The position numbers and the translations under genes are program-made. The notes beneath the pieces are model-generated. The model had not been told where the DNA came from. It saw only the letters and a list, made by a program, of their open reading frames with translations, and did not search any database. Shown piece after piece: positions 38,068-48,410 of a stretch of 64,000 nt of DNA. The first letter of the stretch is position 1. Each line of letters opens with the position of its first letter. The stretch is from an uncultured Oxalobacter sp. (lineage in GTDB: Bacteria > Pseudomonadota > Gammaproteobacteria > Burkholderiales > Burkholderiaceae_D): NCBI GenBank assembly GCA_934277985.1, contig CAKQWF010000003.1:124001-188000 (forward strand), read 5' to 3'.

Positions 38068-39446
38068 TCCATATGAAAAATACAAACTTCCGGATTAATA
38101 TCGAAAAAATCAGTCAAGTGCAAAGCACGCAGCTTGAAAATATAAGGACTGATTTTAAAAAGAGGATATCTGAGTCATTTTTCGAAAAAAAAGAATTCAA
38201 ACCACGAGTTCCTTCAAATGAGGTATTTTTAAAGCTGGACCGAAATTACACGATGGATGACCTAAGCATTCGCGAAAAGAAAAATGCTTGCTGGGGCATG
38301 GGAAGTGTCATAGATGAAATTGGCATACCGCTTGAAATTACACATATATTCAAAAAAATCGAACAATTTCTTATTAATGATATTGAATCCGGAAACGTTA
38401 GAAAATCAATTTTGGCAGGAATATTGTTCAGTTACTTCAACTACATGCATGGCGGGAAAAATTGTAAATCAGAAAACTGGACACTTCTCAGAAAATATAT
38501 ATGCGAATATATAAAATACTTTATCAAAGATAATACAATCCACAGAAAAATATGGCTTGAAAATATCAGGGAATACCAGTGGCTTTTGTCTAAAAATCCA
38601 CTTGTACATTTAAACAACAATTTCTTTACGTCATTTACGATAAGACAAGTCAGTAATTCATTAAAAATTCCAGAACAGAGCTGGTTATGGCGAGATATAG
38701 CGCTATCAAAGGCAAGCGAAATTGCAACGCATGATGAGCGTACCTTTAGCAAAAAAATTGTTTTCTATCTTGAAATTTCCGATCTTTTTCGATTTCATTC
38801 AAATGAAATTCTTGTTGCACTTCTTGAAAGATATTACAAATCAACCAGCTCATATATTCCAAACAATGAATTGAAGGATCGTGCGATAGCAAAATGGGGA
38901 AACCCGCAATTGTGGCGAAACAGAGCCAACTGGAAAAAATATGTTTCCGATGAAATTCTGCATATGGTTTCAAATTGGATTGCATCTGAGGACTTGCAAC
39001 ATTTTTTCGATGTACTAGCAGATACAGATGAAGATGTTGACCACGACAGACTGAATTTCTGGCGAAATTATATTAACTCAATGACATTTACAAAAATTTA
39101 TCTTGGAAGAGATGCGTTATATGACAATACTCCAGTTTTGAAGGAATTCAGAACAAAAAACGAAGATCGTCTTGGAATACTTTATAACCAAAGCTATGCG
39201 AATGCATTTTTAATGCAAATAGAAGATTTATACGTCATTGAATTTTCAACAAAAGGGCACGCCTGTTATATATACCATAAAAACGAACTTCCATTCAACA
39301 TTGAACGCAAGGAAATTTATCTTTCACATTTAAAAAACCCAAAGATAAGTTTGAAACGTTTTATTCATTCGAGAGGCCGATGGCAAACTGAAATAAAATT
39401 TTTTCTATCTAAACATAATATTTTTCCAGACAGGGTTGGCAAATGA
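38052..39446 (+). CDS. zorC: Zorya anti-phage protein ZorC (EH signature protein)
   Basis: ZorC is the third, cytoplasmic component of type I Zorya, carrying the EH-signature region; it acts together with ZorD on phage DNA. The 464-residue protein has no membrane helix and is rich in aromatic and basic residues. The mid-to-late part contains LFRFHSNEILVALLERYY, HFFDVLADTDEDVDHDRLNFWRNYI and SRGRWQTEIKFFLSKH, which fit the EH-signature family. The assignment depends strongly on position between zorB and zorD. The start is uncertain: this ATG overlaps zorB, and a second in-frame ATG lies at 38073. Confidence 0.85.
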   Translation: MSLEIIHMKNTNFRINIEKISQVQSTQLENIRTDFKKRISESFFEKKEFKPRVPSNEVFLKLDRNYTMDDLSIREKKNACWGMGSVIDEIGIPLEITHIFKKIEQFLINDIESGNVRKSILAGILFSYFNYMHGGKNCKSENWTLLRKYICEYIKYFIKDNTIHRKIWLENIREYQWLLSKNPLVHLNNNFFTSFTIRQVSNSLKIPEQSWLWRDIALSKASEIATHDERTFSKKIVFYLEISDLFRFHSNEILVALLERYYKSTSSYIPNNELKDRAIAKWGNPQLWRNRANWKKYVSDEILHMVSNWIASEDLQHFFDVLADTDEDVDHDRLNFWRNYINSMTFTKIYLGRDALYDNTPVLKEFRTKNEDRLGILYNQSYANAFLMQIEDLYVIEFSTKGHACYIYHKNELPFNIERKEIYLSHLKNPKISLKRFIHSRGRWQTEIKFFLSKHNIFPDRVGK

Positions 39447-42400
39447 TGATTGGTTCCGAAAAAACACATTGGACAATATCTGAAGATGAACATGGTTTGT
39501 GTTTCTCAACAACCGGTTCAGATGAATATAAGATTTACCTTGAACAACTTGAGGAAGAAAATTTTGTTGACAACAGTAACGGTTACCCGTTTCTTTCATG
39601 GGAAAAACTCTACTTATTAAAAGACAACAATGAACACGCAGACAGTATTTCACTACTTTCGCTTCCAGAAGAACTTAACATTTGTCCAATCCTGACAAGC
39701 AAAGGGACTTTGTCAGATCCGGATTTCAGAATATCGGTCAAATCATGGATCACTGTTGAAAAACAATACATTCCAGTTGGTGAAATAAAGTACCATGGTG
39801 CAGTAATTGAATGGAATAACAAGAAGTTCTTGTTTCCTAACTCGCAATATCAATTCTGGAAATCAGTCCGGGCGTTCCACAAGCGATCAGAAAGAAGTTT
39901 TGAATACCATCAGGAAAAATGCGCAGAAATCAAGAAACTGGCTTATGCAGCAAATGCCAGAATGGATGATTTTCTCAAAAGAACAATTATTCTGAAGCCA
40001 GATACACTTAAACTGCATATAACAAGAGGATCATCAGATAATCATATTGATTATGAGGTAGCACCCGGTTTCGAAAAAGAACCCACTGAGTGGATTGAGG
40101 CATTTGACAAAACAAATTCTGTCAGGAACTCCTATAAGATAACAACAGCATCCGGCGAGCTTGTTCATATAATTATAGATAAAGAAGTAAAGAATGTTCT
40201 TGAATATATCAAATCACTGCCAAGACGGCGTATCCCGAAAGATATTGCAGAAGAGTTTGTTTACAACCCATATGCTTTTCTTGGCGAAAATGCAGAATCA
40301 GTTCTCCCACAAGAAGAATTGGACAATTCATTTGAAAATGCTGGGTTATCCATATATCAGCATCAGCTTGAAGTACACACAGAAAAAAACAAGAAAATAG
40401 AAAAGGTAAATATAAAACTGAGTCAACTCAAAGAATCAGGAAAAACTGATTTGTTGCCGCTTAAAAACTCAAACGATCTGAAGAACTATCTGGAAAAAGC
40501 CAGAACTGCCTTAAACAGAAACAAACCCACATTCATATGGAACAAATATTTGCTACGCACAAGCGACGTCAACCCAGAAATCGTCGCAACAATACTTGAT
40601 GAATTAACAAAAAATGAAAAAGACTATTTGAATTCAATTATTGATATCAGCAAATATGGCGATCGTGTAACAGGAATCGGCCCCGGAAAAATAATCCAGT
40701 CAGAATATCTGTTAAAGGATTCAAGAATAATCTGGATTGACCAGGCCGATAGCGAATTAGAAAACAGCCAACATCCTACTGAAAGTCCAGCATTTGATGA
40801 TTTAACATCCAGAGATAACAGTACACAGAATGCGACGACCGTTTCGGAAACAGGTCATTCTAAAAAATCAGAATTCAATGAATTTCCAGATTCAGGATCA
40901 TCGAAAAACATCGCACGGAACGAAAATACTGATTTTTTAAAAAAAAATAATTTTACAACAAATCACATCCTACAGATCAATCATAATATCGAATCTCTGG
41001 AATTCACCGGACAGTCAGAGCAAAAGGATTATGAAAAAAACCATCCTGATTTCATCCCAGATTCATTCAGAAAAAATTATTCCTTGCTTCCACACCAACA
41101 GCAAGGCATTTCATGGATAAACCATTGTTACACAAGCGGTCTGCGTGGCTGTATATTGGCTGACGATATGGGACTTGGAAAAACCGTACAGCTTCTTTCT
41201 TTCATTGTCCGTTATTTTGAAAAAACAGATGAAAAAAATCGCCTTCCAGTTCTTGTACTGGCACCCGTTTCACTTTTGACAAATTGGGAGCAGGAATTAT
41301 ATCGTTTTTTCAAAGAACCACCCCTAAAGGTACAAGTTCTCCATGATGAAACACTAAGATCCTTACGATATAAGAAAGACGAGCTTAAAAAAGATGATTA
41401 TGAGTACAGCGGATACTATCGCATTCTGAAATCAGGATGGAGAAATGGCGACCTGATTATTACAACCTATGATACATTGCGCACTCATCAATTTTCTTTC
41501 GGCCGTGAGGAATGGTTCTGTGTAATATGCGACGAGGCACAGAAAATTAAAAATCCAACATCATTTGTCACACAAGCGGTAAAGGCTGTTGGTTCCAACG
41601 CAAGATTCTGTATTGCTTGTACAGGCACACCTGTCGAAAATTCTCTTGCTGATTTATGGTGTCTCTTCGATTTTGTATCACCCGGTTATTTGGGATCACT
41701 CAATCATGACTTTGGTCCGAATTATCAGCGTCCAATTGAGCAAAGAAGAGCAGGGCATGAAAATATAAGTAATGCTCTGAGAGAAAAGATAAAACCGTTT
41801 GTATTAAGACGCATGAAAGAAGATATTGCTCATGATATGCCAAAGAAACTTGAATCCAGTCCTGAAATCGAACTTAGTGATTTCCAGATAGCATTATATA
41901 ACGATGCCATCATGAATTATCGGCAAAATGTCAGATACTCGAAAAATATAAAGGAAAAGAAAAATCCTGTACTTACATTGCTCAATGAATTAAGACTGAT
42001 ATGTGCCAATCCAAAAGCTGAATACTCCGCAGATCATTTACATGATTCCCCCAAGTTGATGTGGTTAAAACAAAAATTACAGGAAATCCAGAAAAAGGAA
42101 GAAAAAGTTATCATCTTTACTGAATTCCGCTCAATTCAACGTGCGCTTAAGGAAATGATAAGATCACACTTCAATCTGAACCCTCATATCATCAATGGCA
42201 GCACAACGACTTCAAGATACTCTGAAATGTCTCGACAAAACCAGATTGACGAATTCCAGCGTGCTAGCGGTTTTAACGTCATCATCTTATCGACTAGTGC
42301 CGTTGGTTTTGGCGTCAATATACAGGAAGCAAACCACGTCATACATTTTACGCGAAGCTGGAATCCTGCCAAAGAAGATCAAGCTACTGATCGCGCATAC

Positions 42401-42592
42401 AGAATTGGACAAAAGAAAGATGTATACGTCTATTACCCGACAATGAAAAGTAACAGGTACAGGACTTTTGAAGTTAACTTGGATCTTTTATTGCGTAACA
42501 AACGTCAGTTAGCCAAGGATATGTTGGCTGTCCAAAACGATATAACAGCCGATGAACTTGTCAACAGCATTGAAATTGACGAACAATCTTGA
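39443..42592 (+). CDS. zorD: Zorya anti-phage protein ZorD (SNF2-type helicase)
   Basis: ZorD is the large effector of type I Zorya, an SNF2-family translocase reported to degrade or process phage DNA. The 1049-residue protein has an unusual N-terminal half of about 540 residues. It is followed by the SNF2 core: Walker A DDMGLGKTVQ (about 574), Walker B DEAQK (about 696), motif III TGTPVEN, the C-terminal helicase lobe with LSTSAVGFGVNIQEANHVI, and the arginine finger region DRAYRIGQ. Its start overlaps the zorC stop by 4 bp. It ends the operon; a small AT hairpin near 42615 is too weak to be a sure terminator. Confidence 0.92.
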   Translation: MMIGSEKTHWTISEDEHGLCFSTTGSDEYKIYLEQLEEENFVDNSNGYPFLSWEKLYLLKDNNEHADSISLLSLPEELNICPILTSKGTLSDPDFRISVKSWITVEKQYIPVGEIKYHGAVIEWNNKKFLFPNSQYQFWKSVRAFHKRSERSFEYHQEKCAEIKKLAYAANARMDDFLKRTIILKPDTLKLHITRGSSDNHIDYEVAPGFEKEPTEWIEAFDKTNSVRNSYKITTASGELVHIIIDKEVKNVLEYIKSLPRRRIPKDIAEEFVYNPYAFLGENAESVLPQEELDNSFENAGLSIYQHQLEVHTEKNKKIEKVNIKLSQLKESGKTDLLPLKNSNDLKNYLEKARTALNRNKPTFIWNKYLLRTSDVNPEIVATILDELTKNEKDYLNSIIDISKYGDRVTGIGPGKIIQSEYLLKDSRIIWIDQADSELENSQHPTESPAFDDLTSRDNSTQNATTVSETGHSKKSEFNEFPDSGSSKNIARNENTDFLKKNNFTTNHILQINHNIESLEFTGQSEQKDYEKNHPDFIPDSFRKNYSLLPHQQQGISWINHCYTSGLRGCILADDMGLGKTVQLLSFIVRYFEKTDEKNRLPVLVLAPVSLLTNWEQELYRFFKEPPLKVQVLHDETLRSLRYKKDELKKDDYEYSGYYRILKSGWRNGDLIITTYDTLRTHQFSFGREEWFCVICDEAQKIKNPTSFVTQAVKAVGSNARFCIACTGTPVENSLADLWCLFDFVSPGYLGSLNHDFGPNYQRPIEQRRAGHENISNALREKIKPFVLRRMKEDIAHDMPKKLESSPEIELSDFQIALYNDAIMNYRQNVRYSKNIKEKKNPVLTLLNELRLICANPKAEYSADHLHDSPKLMWLKQKLQEIQKKEEKVIIFTEFRSIQRALKEMIRSHFNLNPHIINGSTTTSRYSEMSRQNQIDEFQRASGFNVIILSTSAVGFGVNIQEANHVIHFTRSWNPAKEDQATDRAYRIGQKKDVYVYYPTMKSNRYRTFEVNLDLLLRNKRQLAKDMLAVQNDITADELVNSIEIDEQS

Positions 42593-42700
42593 CGTTTTGA
42601 GCAACACAAACTTCGCATAATTTATATTATGTAAAATTACTGACGCATTTCACTAGACAGTATCTGGCACATCGTGCAAAAGTCCTCTATCCTCTATTGC

Positions 42701-45265
42701 ATGACCGGAACAAACCCTACGTTTGAACGTTACTGCAATCATGGCAAAAAAACTGTCAGGACAGAAAGAACCGCACCTGAATCGATCAGGATTCGCGGTG
42801 CGAGAGTCCATAACCTGAAAAATATTGATGTCGATATCCCGCTGAACCGGATCGTCGCCATCGCCGGCGTTTCCGGTTCCGGGAAATCGTCGCTGGCGCT
42901 GGGTGTCCTGTATGCCGAAGGATCGCGGCGCTATCTGGAAGCGCTTTCGACCTACACACGGCGGCGGATGACGCAGGCTGCCAGACCGCAAGTCGATGAA
43001 GTGTTGTATGTACCGGCCGCGCTGGCATTGCGCCAGTGTCCGGGTATTCCCGGCATCCGCAGCACCTTCGGCACGGGAACCGAATTGCTCAACAGCCTTC
43101 GCCTGATGTTTTCGCGACTGGCCAACCATCGTTGTCCGAACGGGCATTATCTGGAACCCTCGCTGGCTGTCGCTGCCGGACAGGCGCTGCGCTGTCCTGA
43201 ATGCGGTACATCGTTTTACGCGCCCTCGGCAGAAGAACTGGCTTTCAACAGTCAGGGCGCATGCCGTACCTGTGACGGGACGGGCATGATACGGACCGTC
43301 GATCTGGCGACACTCGTGCCGGATGACAGTCTCTCTATCGACGATGGTGCGGTCGCGCCATGGAATTCCCTGATGTGGTCGCTGATGACCGATGTCTGTC
43401 GTGCGATGGGCGTCCGTACCGACATACCGTTCCGCGACCTGACCGAACAAGAAAAAGAAATCGTCTATCACGGCCCCGCCGAGAAAAAACACATCCTTTA
43501 CAAGGCCAAAAATTCCAATCAGGCCGGCGAACTGGACTTCACCTATTACAACGCGGTCTATACCGTCGAAAATGCCCTTGCCAAAGTCAAGGATGAAAAA
43601 GGGATGAAGCGAGTCGAGAAATTCCTGAAAGAATCTCCCTGCCCCGACTGTGGTGGAACACGACTGTCCAAAGCGGCCAGAATGCCGAAACTGTGCGGTA
43701 TCTCTCTCGACGAAGTCTGCCGCATGACCCTCTCGGATCTGGTGAAATGGGTAGCGGCCGTCCCGGCCAGCCTGCCGAAAACCATGCAGCCGATGGCGGA
43801 AAGCATTTGCGGGGCATTCGACACAACGGCAAAACGTCTGCTTGATCTGGGATTGGGTTATCTGACGCTGGACCGTGCCGCGTCCACGCTTTCCACAGGC
43901 GAACGGCAACGCATGCAACTGGCACGTGCCGTCCGCAACCGGACAACCGGTGTGCTTTATGTACTGGATGAACCATCCATCGGGCTGCATCCATCCAACA
44001 TCACCGGACTGACCGGCGTCATGCAGGATTTGATAGCCGACGGCAACTCCGTCATACTGGTCGATCACGACACACAGATTCTCTCCGAAGCGGACTGGCT
44101 GATCGAAATGGGACCGGATGCCGGAGCGTCGGGCGGCCATGTCATTGCAGAGGGAAAAATCGCCGACATCGCCGACAATCCCGTTTCGCGGATAGCTCCC
44201 TTCCTTTCCGGAAAAAACCGTATCCACATGCGCAAGACGGACATGTCCGCCCTCTTCTCTTCCGGAAAACTTCACCTTTCGACAACAGCTATCCATACCG
44301 TCAAACCCGCGGAAGTCGATATTCCAAAAGGCAAACCGACCGTCGTGACCGGCGTTTCCGGCTCCGGCAAAACCACGCTGATTCTGGAAAGCCTTGTGCC
44401 GGCACTCTCTGCCTTTATCCATAGAGAAAACCTGCCGGAACATATCCGGTCGATAGACGCACCGGGTATCAGACAGGTCAAACTGATCGACGCCACACCG
44501 ATCGGCATCAATGTGCGCTCCACCGTCGCGACCTATGCCAACGTCCATGACGAACTCAGAAAAGTATTCGCGAAAACAACGGCAGCAAAAGAACAAGGCT
44601 ACAAGGCAGGCGATTTTTCCTACAACACCGGAAAACTGCGCTGTTCCGTCTGCGACGGCACCGGTATCATCAGTCTGGACGTACAATTCCTGCCTGACGT
44701 GGACATCCCCTGCCCCGCATGCCGCGGCTCGCGGTTTTTGAAAACCGCCGGACAAATCCGCTACGAAAATCGCTCCGGACAAGCCTATTCGATGCCCGAA
44801 CTCATGGACATGGACATCCGGACGGCACTGACCGCCTGCAAGGATCTGAAAATCGTCAGCCAGCGGCTGAACGTATTGCGGCAACTCGGACTGGGCTATC
44901 TGACGCTCGGAGAAGAAACCCCCGCCCTTTCCGGCGGAGAAGCACAGCGCCTGAAACTGGCCAGTGAAATGGGCAAGGCGCAAAACGACACCGTATTCGT
45001 ATTCGACGAACCCACGATCGGCCTTCACCCGCTGGATGTCCAGACCCTGCTGGACGTATTCGCGACGCTGATCGAAAACGGCGCCACCGTCATCGTCATC
45101 GAACACGACCTCGATCTCATACGAAATGCTGACTACATCATCGACATGGGACCGGGCGGTGGCTCAGACGGCGGGAAAATCGTCGCCGCCGGAACGCCAT
45201 CCGAAATCGCAGCCAATCCGCACAGCGTCACCGGGAAATATCTCGCCCGGAAAACCACGATTTGA
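42701..45265 (+). CDS. UvrA paralogue (excinuclease subunit A, UvrA2-like)
   Basis: An 854-residue ATP-binding-cassette protein of the UvrA family, shorter than standard UvrA (about 940). Two Walker A motifs, [10 protein letters not shown] (about 56-65) and [10 protein letters not shown] (about 551-560), lie in two ABC modules, with signatures LSTGERQR (LSGGE altered) and [14 protein letters not shown]. Zinc-finger pairs CPECGTSFY...CRTCDGTGM and CSVCDGTG...CPACRGSRF are present. UvrA paralogues of this type act in DNA damage tolerance or drug resistance rather than in the UvrBC pathway, but this is inference. A GTG at 42674 is an alternative start. It follows the Zorya operon. Confidence 0.85.
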   Translation: MTGTNPTFERYCNHGKKTVRTERTAPESIRIRGARVHNLKNIDVDIPLNRIVAIAGVSGSGKSSLALGVLYAEGSRRYLEALSTYTRRRMTQAARPQVDEVLYVPAALALRQCPGIPGIRSTFGTGTELLNSLRLMFSRLANHRCPNGHYLEPSLAVAAGQALRCPECGTSFYAPSAEELAFNSQGACRTCDGTGMIRTVDLATLVPDDSLSIDDGAVAPWNSLMWSLMTDVCRAMGVRTDIPFRDLTEQEKEIVYHGPAEKKHILYKAKNSNQAGELDFTYYNAVYTVENALAKVKDEKGMKRVEKFLKESPCPDCGGTRLSKAARMPKLCGISLDEVCRMTLSDLVKWVAAVPASLPKTMQPMAESICGAFDTTAKRLLDLGLGYLTLDRAASTLSTGERQRMQLARAVRNRTTGVLYVLDEPSIGLHPSNITGLTGVMQDLIADGNSVILVDHDTQILSEADWLIEMGPDAGASGGHVIAEGKIADIADNPVSRIAPFLSGKNRIHMRKTDMSALFSSGKLHLSTTAIHTVKPAEVDIPKGKPTVVTGVSGSGKTTLILESLVPALSAFIHRENLPEHIRSIDAPGIRQVKLIDATPIGINVRSTVATYANVHDELRKVFAKTTAAKEQGYKAGDFSYNTGKLRCSVCDGTGIISLDVQFLPDVDIPCPACRGSRFLKTAGQIRYENRSGQAYSMPELMDMDIRTALTACKDLKIVSQRLNVLRQLGLGYLTLGEETPALSGGEAQRLKLASEMGKAQNDTVFVFDEPTIGLHPLDVQTLLDVFATLIENGATVIVIEHDLDLIRNADYIIDMGPGGGSDGGKIVAAGTPSEIAANPHSVTGKYLARKTTI

Positions 45266-45274
45266 ACATCGGTG

Positions 45275-45313
45275 AACCGTATGAAAACCCGTTTGTTTTC
45301 ATACGGTTATTTT
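45275..45313 (+). terminator. terminator between convergent UvrA paralogue and helicase genes
   Basis: A 14-bp stem AACCGTATGAAAAC with GTTTTCATACGGTT and a 6-nt loop, followed by T residues. It overlaps the stop of the convergent helicase gene and may serve both. Confidence 0.9.
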
Positions 45314-46752
45314 CCTTTATCCGAGCGCAACGCAGCGATGATACGCGCTTTTTCGTTATCTCCCTTTGTCGAAAGACGAAGCAGCGGAATCGAACATTTC
45401 CGGAAAATCCGGTTTTTCAATTCATCCCGTTGTCTCTGGCTCATATCGGAGTGATGAAAGCGGTAACCGTCCACCTCGATCGCAAGAACCGGCTTGTGTG
45501 TCAGCTTCTTCCAGATCAGGAAATCCAGATGCGACAGCGGATTCCGGACAAACTCTGATTCTTCGGCATCCAGTTTGTCGTGGCGGCGTATCAGGCGATT
45601 GAGCGGGATATGCATGGATATCTGCAAATCACCGAATGCCGGAAATTCCTGCCATATATCCTCCAGCAAGCCATAAAGAAGATTTTCGGAATCGTATTCC
45701 GAAACACGGGTATGTCTGGCCAGAAATTCCTTGCGTATATCGGTATATTGATGATAGAGAAAATCAAAAATCGAAACGACGGAACCGTTATGTTCCGGTC
45801 CACCCTCGTAATTGATATATTCCAGCAAATTGGAAATATGGGTATTTTCCGGTATCTCGTTGCCCGTGATGACGATACAAAGTTTTTTCTTCGCTCTGGA
45901 AACGGCGACATTCAAAAGATCGGGGCTGTCGGCAAACGATGAAATCCGGCTTTCGGCCAGTGTCAAAATGATGGCATCTTTTTCCCTGCCCTGAAATTTG
46001 TGCACTGTATCTATTTCAACATCCGGATAATCGTGTTGCAAAACATCACGCAATGCATCGATCTGGTTTCTGAACGGTGAAATAATACCGATACTGTCCG
46101 TTCCGGAAATCGAAGGCAATATCCTGGACTGTATCTCTTTGATTTCACGCAAATTGACATGAGATCGTCCCAGCGTATGCTGACCTGCCACGGTACGGAA
46201 AATTTCAAGGGGAACCATGCCATCGATCGGTTCGGTCATAATGAGCAATTGACCGTCATAAAACTGTTTGTTGCAAAAATCGATGATGGCCGGTACACAA
46301 CGATAATGTTCCCGAAGTATGGTTTGCGGAATCTTCGGCAAAACGGCAAGAATCGAACTCAGAAAATTTTGCGCTGCGCAATGATATCCGTAAGGTACGC
46401 TGAATTTCCGGTAAATATCATCCAGTTCGATATGATCCTTGTCGGTGACCACATTGCGAAGCTGCATCTGATCACCGACGATAACGGCATTTTTCGCGGA
46501 TGTCAGCGCCAGAAATCCGGTTTCGACAGAAACCTGCGACGCTTCATCCATAATCACATAATCATATTCGACATCCTGCCCCAGACAACGTGAAGAAAAA
46601 GCCGAACTCAGGACAATGGGATACCACTCAAGAAACGCACGCCAGTCCGAACGCATCGTAAACGAATCGAAGCGCAATCGTGATTTCTTATGATATTTCC
46701 GGAAAAGACGATCCTTCAACAACAACATCGAAACCGACTGGATACGCTTCAT
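45307..46752 (-). CDS. SF1 helicase C-terminal half with restriction-like nuclease domain
   Basis: The downstream half of a large SF1 (AAA_11/AAA_12, Upf1-like) helicase. It has Walker B VIMDEASQVSVE, then GDQMQLRNVV, REHYRCVPAII, and the motifs TVHKFQGREKDAIILTL and LLNVAVSRAKKKL. At the end (about the last 90 residues), HLDFLIWKK...VLAIEVDGYRFHHSD...RDELKNRIF...PLLRLS matches the DUF2726/Vsr-like PD-(D/E)xK nuclease. ATG 46752 overlaps the stop TGA of the N-terminal half (ATGA), so it could be translated by coupling; an ATG at 46770 is also possible. The split lies inside the ATPase core, so the two pieces make one function or a disrupted gene. Confidence 0.75.
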   Translation of the reverse strand: MKRIQSVSMLLLKDRLFRKYHKKSRLRFDSFTMRSDWRAFLEWYPIVLSSAFSSRCLGQDVEYDYVIMDEASQVSVETGFLALTSAKNAVIVGDQMQLRNVVTDKDHIELDDIYRKFSVPYGYHCAAQNFLSSILAVLPKIPQTILREHYRCVPAIIDFCNKQFYDGQLLIMTEPIDGMVPLEIFRTVAGQHTLGRSHVNLREIKEIQSRILPSISGTDSIGIISPFRNQIDALRDVLQHDYPDVEIDTVHKFQGREKDAIILTLAESRISSFADSPDLLNVAVSRAKKKLCIVITGNEIPENTHISNLLEYINYEGGPEHNGSVVSIFDFLYHQYTDIRKEFLARHTRVSEYDSENLLYGLLEDIWQEFPAFGDLQISMHIPLNRLIRRHDKLDAEESEFVRNPLSHLDFLIWKKLTHKPVLAIEVDGYRFHHSDMSQRQRDELKNRIFRKCSIPLLRLSTKGDNEKARIIAALRSDKGK

Positions 46753-48188
46753 AATACCATCTGCCGACATGGCGGTATCGCTGTGGATCTGTCAAGTTCC
46801 GCCCTGATCGTCCTGATCTTTTCACGCAAAACGTTTTCTTTCAGATCATAAATGGCATGCTGGAGCAGCAATTCCTGCTCATGATCGGGCAAATGATGGA
46901 AACCGGGTGAACGAAACGTCCATAAACATTTGATTTTCCACAAAAATCCAGACAATCCGGAAGAAGCGGATTGCAAATTTTCTCGCACCTTTTTGCTTTT
47001 CCATAACCTTATCAGACGATCGAGCTGTTTTTCCTGATCGAACAGTTTCCATCTGATTTCAAAAGGAACATCCGGACGACGGCAATCCTTGCGGAAATAG
47101 GAGGCTTCCAGCAACAATTCCGACAAGGCGGTTTTTGTCTGTACCTCTTCCCTCTCCAGCCGGAAAATACGGTCCAGATTCGCACTCAGTACCGACAATT
47201 CATTTTCCAGTCCGGCTGCATATGCGGAATCCAGTCGCCAACCCGAAAAACCGTCCGGTAATCCGATATAACCCTGATTATCGAGAAACGCTTTCCGGTT
47301 ATCGGCATTGCCAAGCGCCGCGACCAGAAAATCCAGCTGGCAGTCCGCCAGTTTATCCGCCACATTTTTCGTCGCCGAATTGTTGTTGGAAACCACCAGA
47401 GCGGTTTTGCCCTGCCATACCAGATTGGCAAGAATATTCAGAATCGTCTGGGTTTTCCCTGTACCTGGCGGCCCCTGAATTACACTGGCCCTCGATGCCA
47501 ATGCATTTCGTATCGCCGTGCACTGGCTTTCATTCAGACCGAACGGATAAAGCACTGTTCCGACTTGCGCTCTTATATCCCGATATTCCGCTGGCGACAG
47601 ATATTCCTTTGCGATAGCTGTATCGGGAATACAAACAATATCAGCATATTGCCCCTGAAGCAAAAGCTGTCCGTTTTCGTTTTTGAGTTTGCTTGCGCCG
47701 GCACTTGTCCTGAGATATTCAAAAACATCGGTCACCTTGCGGTCAGTCAACAAAAGATTGTCGACCGCCACGACTTCCGACTCGTCAAAAACAAACCACA
47801 GTCCGCTTTCTGTTTCGGCATACCAGTATCCGGTCTTCGAATCACTCCCGCTTTCCCTGATGACATCATCGGAAAAATGGCACAAATAAGAAAATGCTTC
47901 TTTCGGCCAAAATGAATGTTTATTGAAATATTTTTTTGTCGGCTTCAGCACCTTGCTTGCCGGATCGTAAACTGCGGGCTTTTTAAACCATCTGATATTA
48001 TCGGCACGATAAGTATAAGAACGGGATGGCGAATTGCCATAAGCACCGAATTCAACCCAGACTTTATTGCCCTTTCTGGCAATCGCCACAATATTGGCCG
48101 TCCTGTTCTGGCCTTTGACAAAAATCAGATTTTCACGAGGGAACATACCAGCGAAATCATTCATCCCGAACGGGGAAACCATCATCAT
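46749..48188 (-). CDS. SF1 helicase N-terminal half with Walker A
   Basis: The upstream half of the helicase-nuclease, 479 residues. An N-terminal domain (about 1-200, with YLCHF and WFVFDES) precedes Walker A GPPGTGKTQTILNIL at about residue 240, then VVSNNNSATKNVADKL, and an alpha-helical insertion. The Walker B half is in the next frame, overlapping by four bases. A -1 frame change would restore one protein of about 960 residues. Either a frameshift has broken the gene, or this is a split helicase, or the assembly has an error. The gene lies between the UvrA paralogue and sbcD. Confidence 0.72.
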   Translation of the reverse strand: MMMVSPFGMNDFAGMFPRENLIFVKGQNRTANIVAIARKGNKVWVEFGAYGNSPSRSYTYRADNIRWFKKPAVYDPASKVLKPTKKYFNKHSFWPKEAFSYLCHFSDDVIRESGSDSKTGYWYAETESGLWFVFDESEVVAVDNLLLTDRKVTDVFEYLRTSAGASKLKNENGQLLLQGQYADIVCIPDTAIAKEYLSPAEYRDIRAQVGTVLYPFGLNESQCTAIRNALASRASVIQGPPGTGKTQTILNILANLVWQGKTALVVSNNNSATKNVADKLADCQLDFLVAALGNADNRKAFLDNQGYIGLPDGFSGWRLDSAYAAGLENELSVLSANLDRIFRLEREEVQTKTALSELLLEASYFRKDCRRPDVPFEIRWKLFDQEKQLDRLIRLWKSKKVRENLQSASSGLSGFLWKIKCLWTFRSPGFHHLPDHEQELLLQHAIYDLKENVLREKIRTIRAELDRSTAIPPCRQMVL

Positions 48189-48410
48189 CGCCTATTCTAG
48201 AATAATCCGGTACACGCAGACAGCACTCCCGTTGTTCATAACCGAAACGACGATTGTTTCCAACAACATCGATCAGATCAGGCGCCCTCCATGTTCTGCC
48301 ATACCCGCCTGAAATTTATTCCTTTCATAACGGAAAAGACCATTGTTTGGCGGTAATATAAACAGTTTCTTCCCGAACACCGCCTCGATACGTACCAGGC
48401 CCACGTTTTC

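Noticed and set aside
34758..42700. Insertion sequence bringing in the Zorya genes
   Set aside because: No transposase frame and no terminal inverted repeats are visible at the composition borders.
42653..45106. Open frame of 817 codons on the minus strand opposite the UvrA paralogue
   Set aside because: It is antisense to a clear ABC protein and has no family features.
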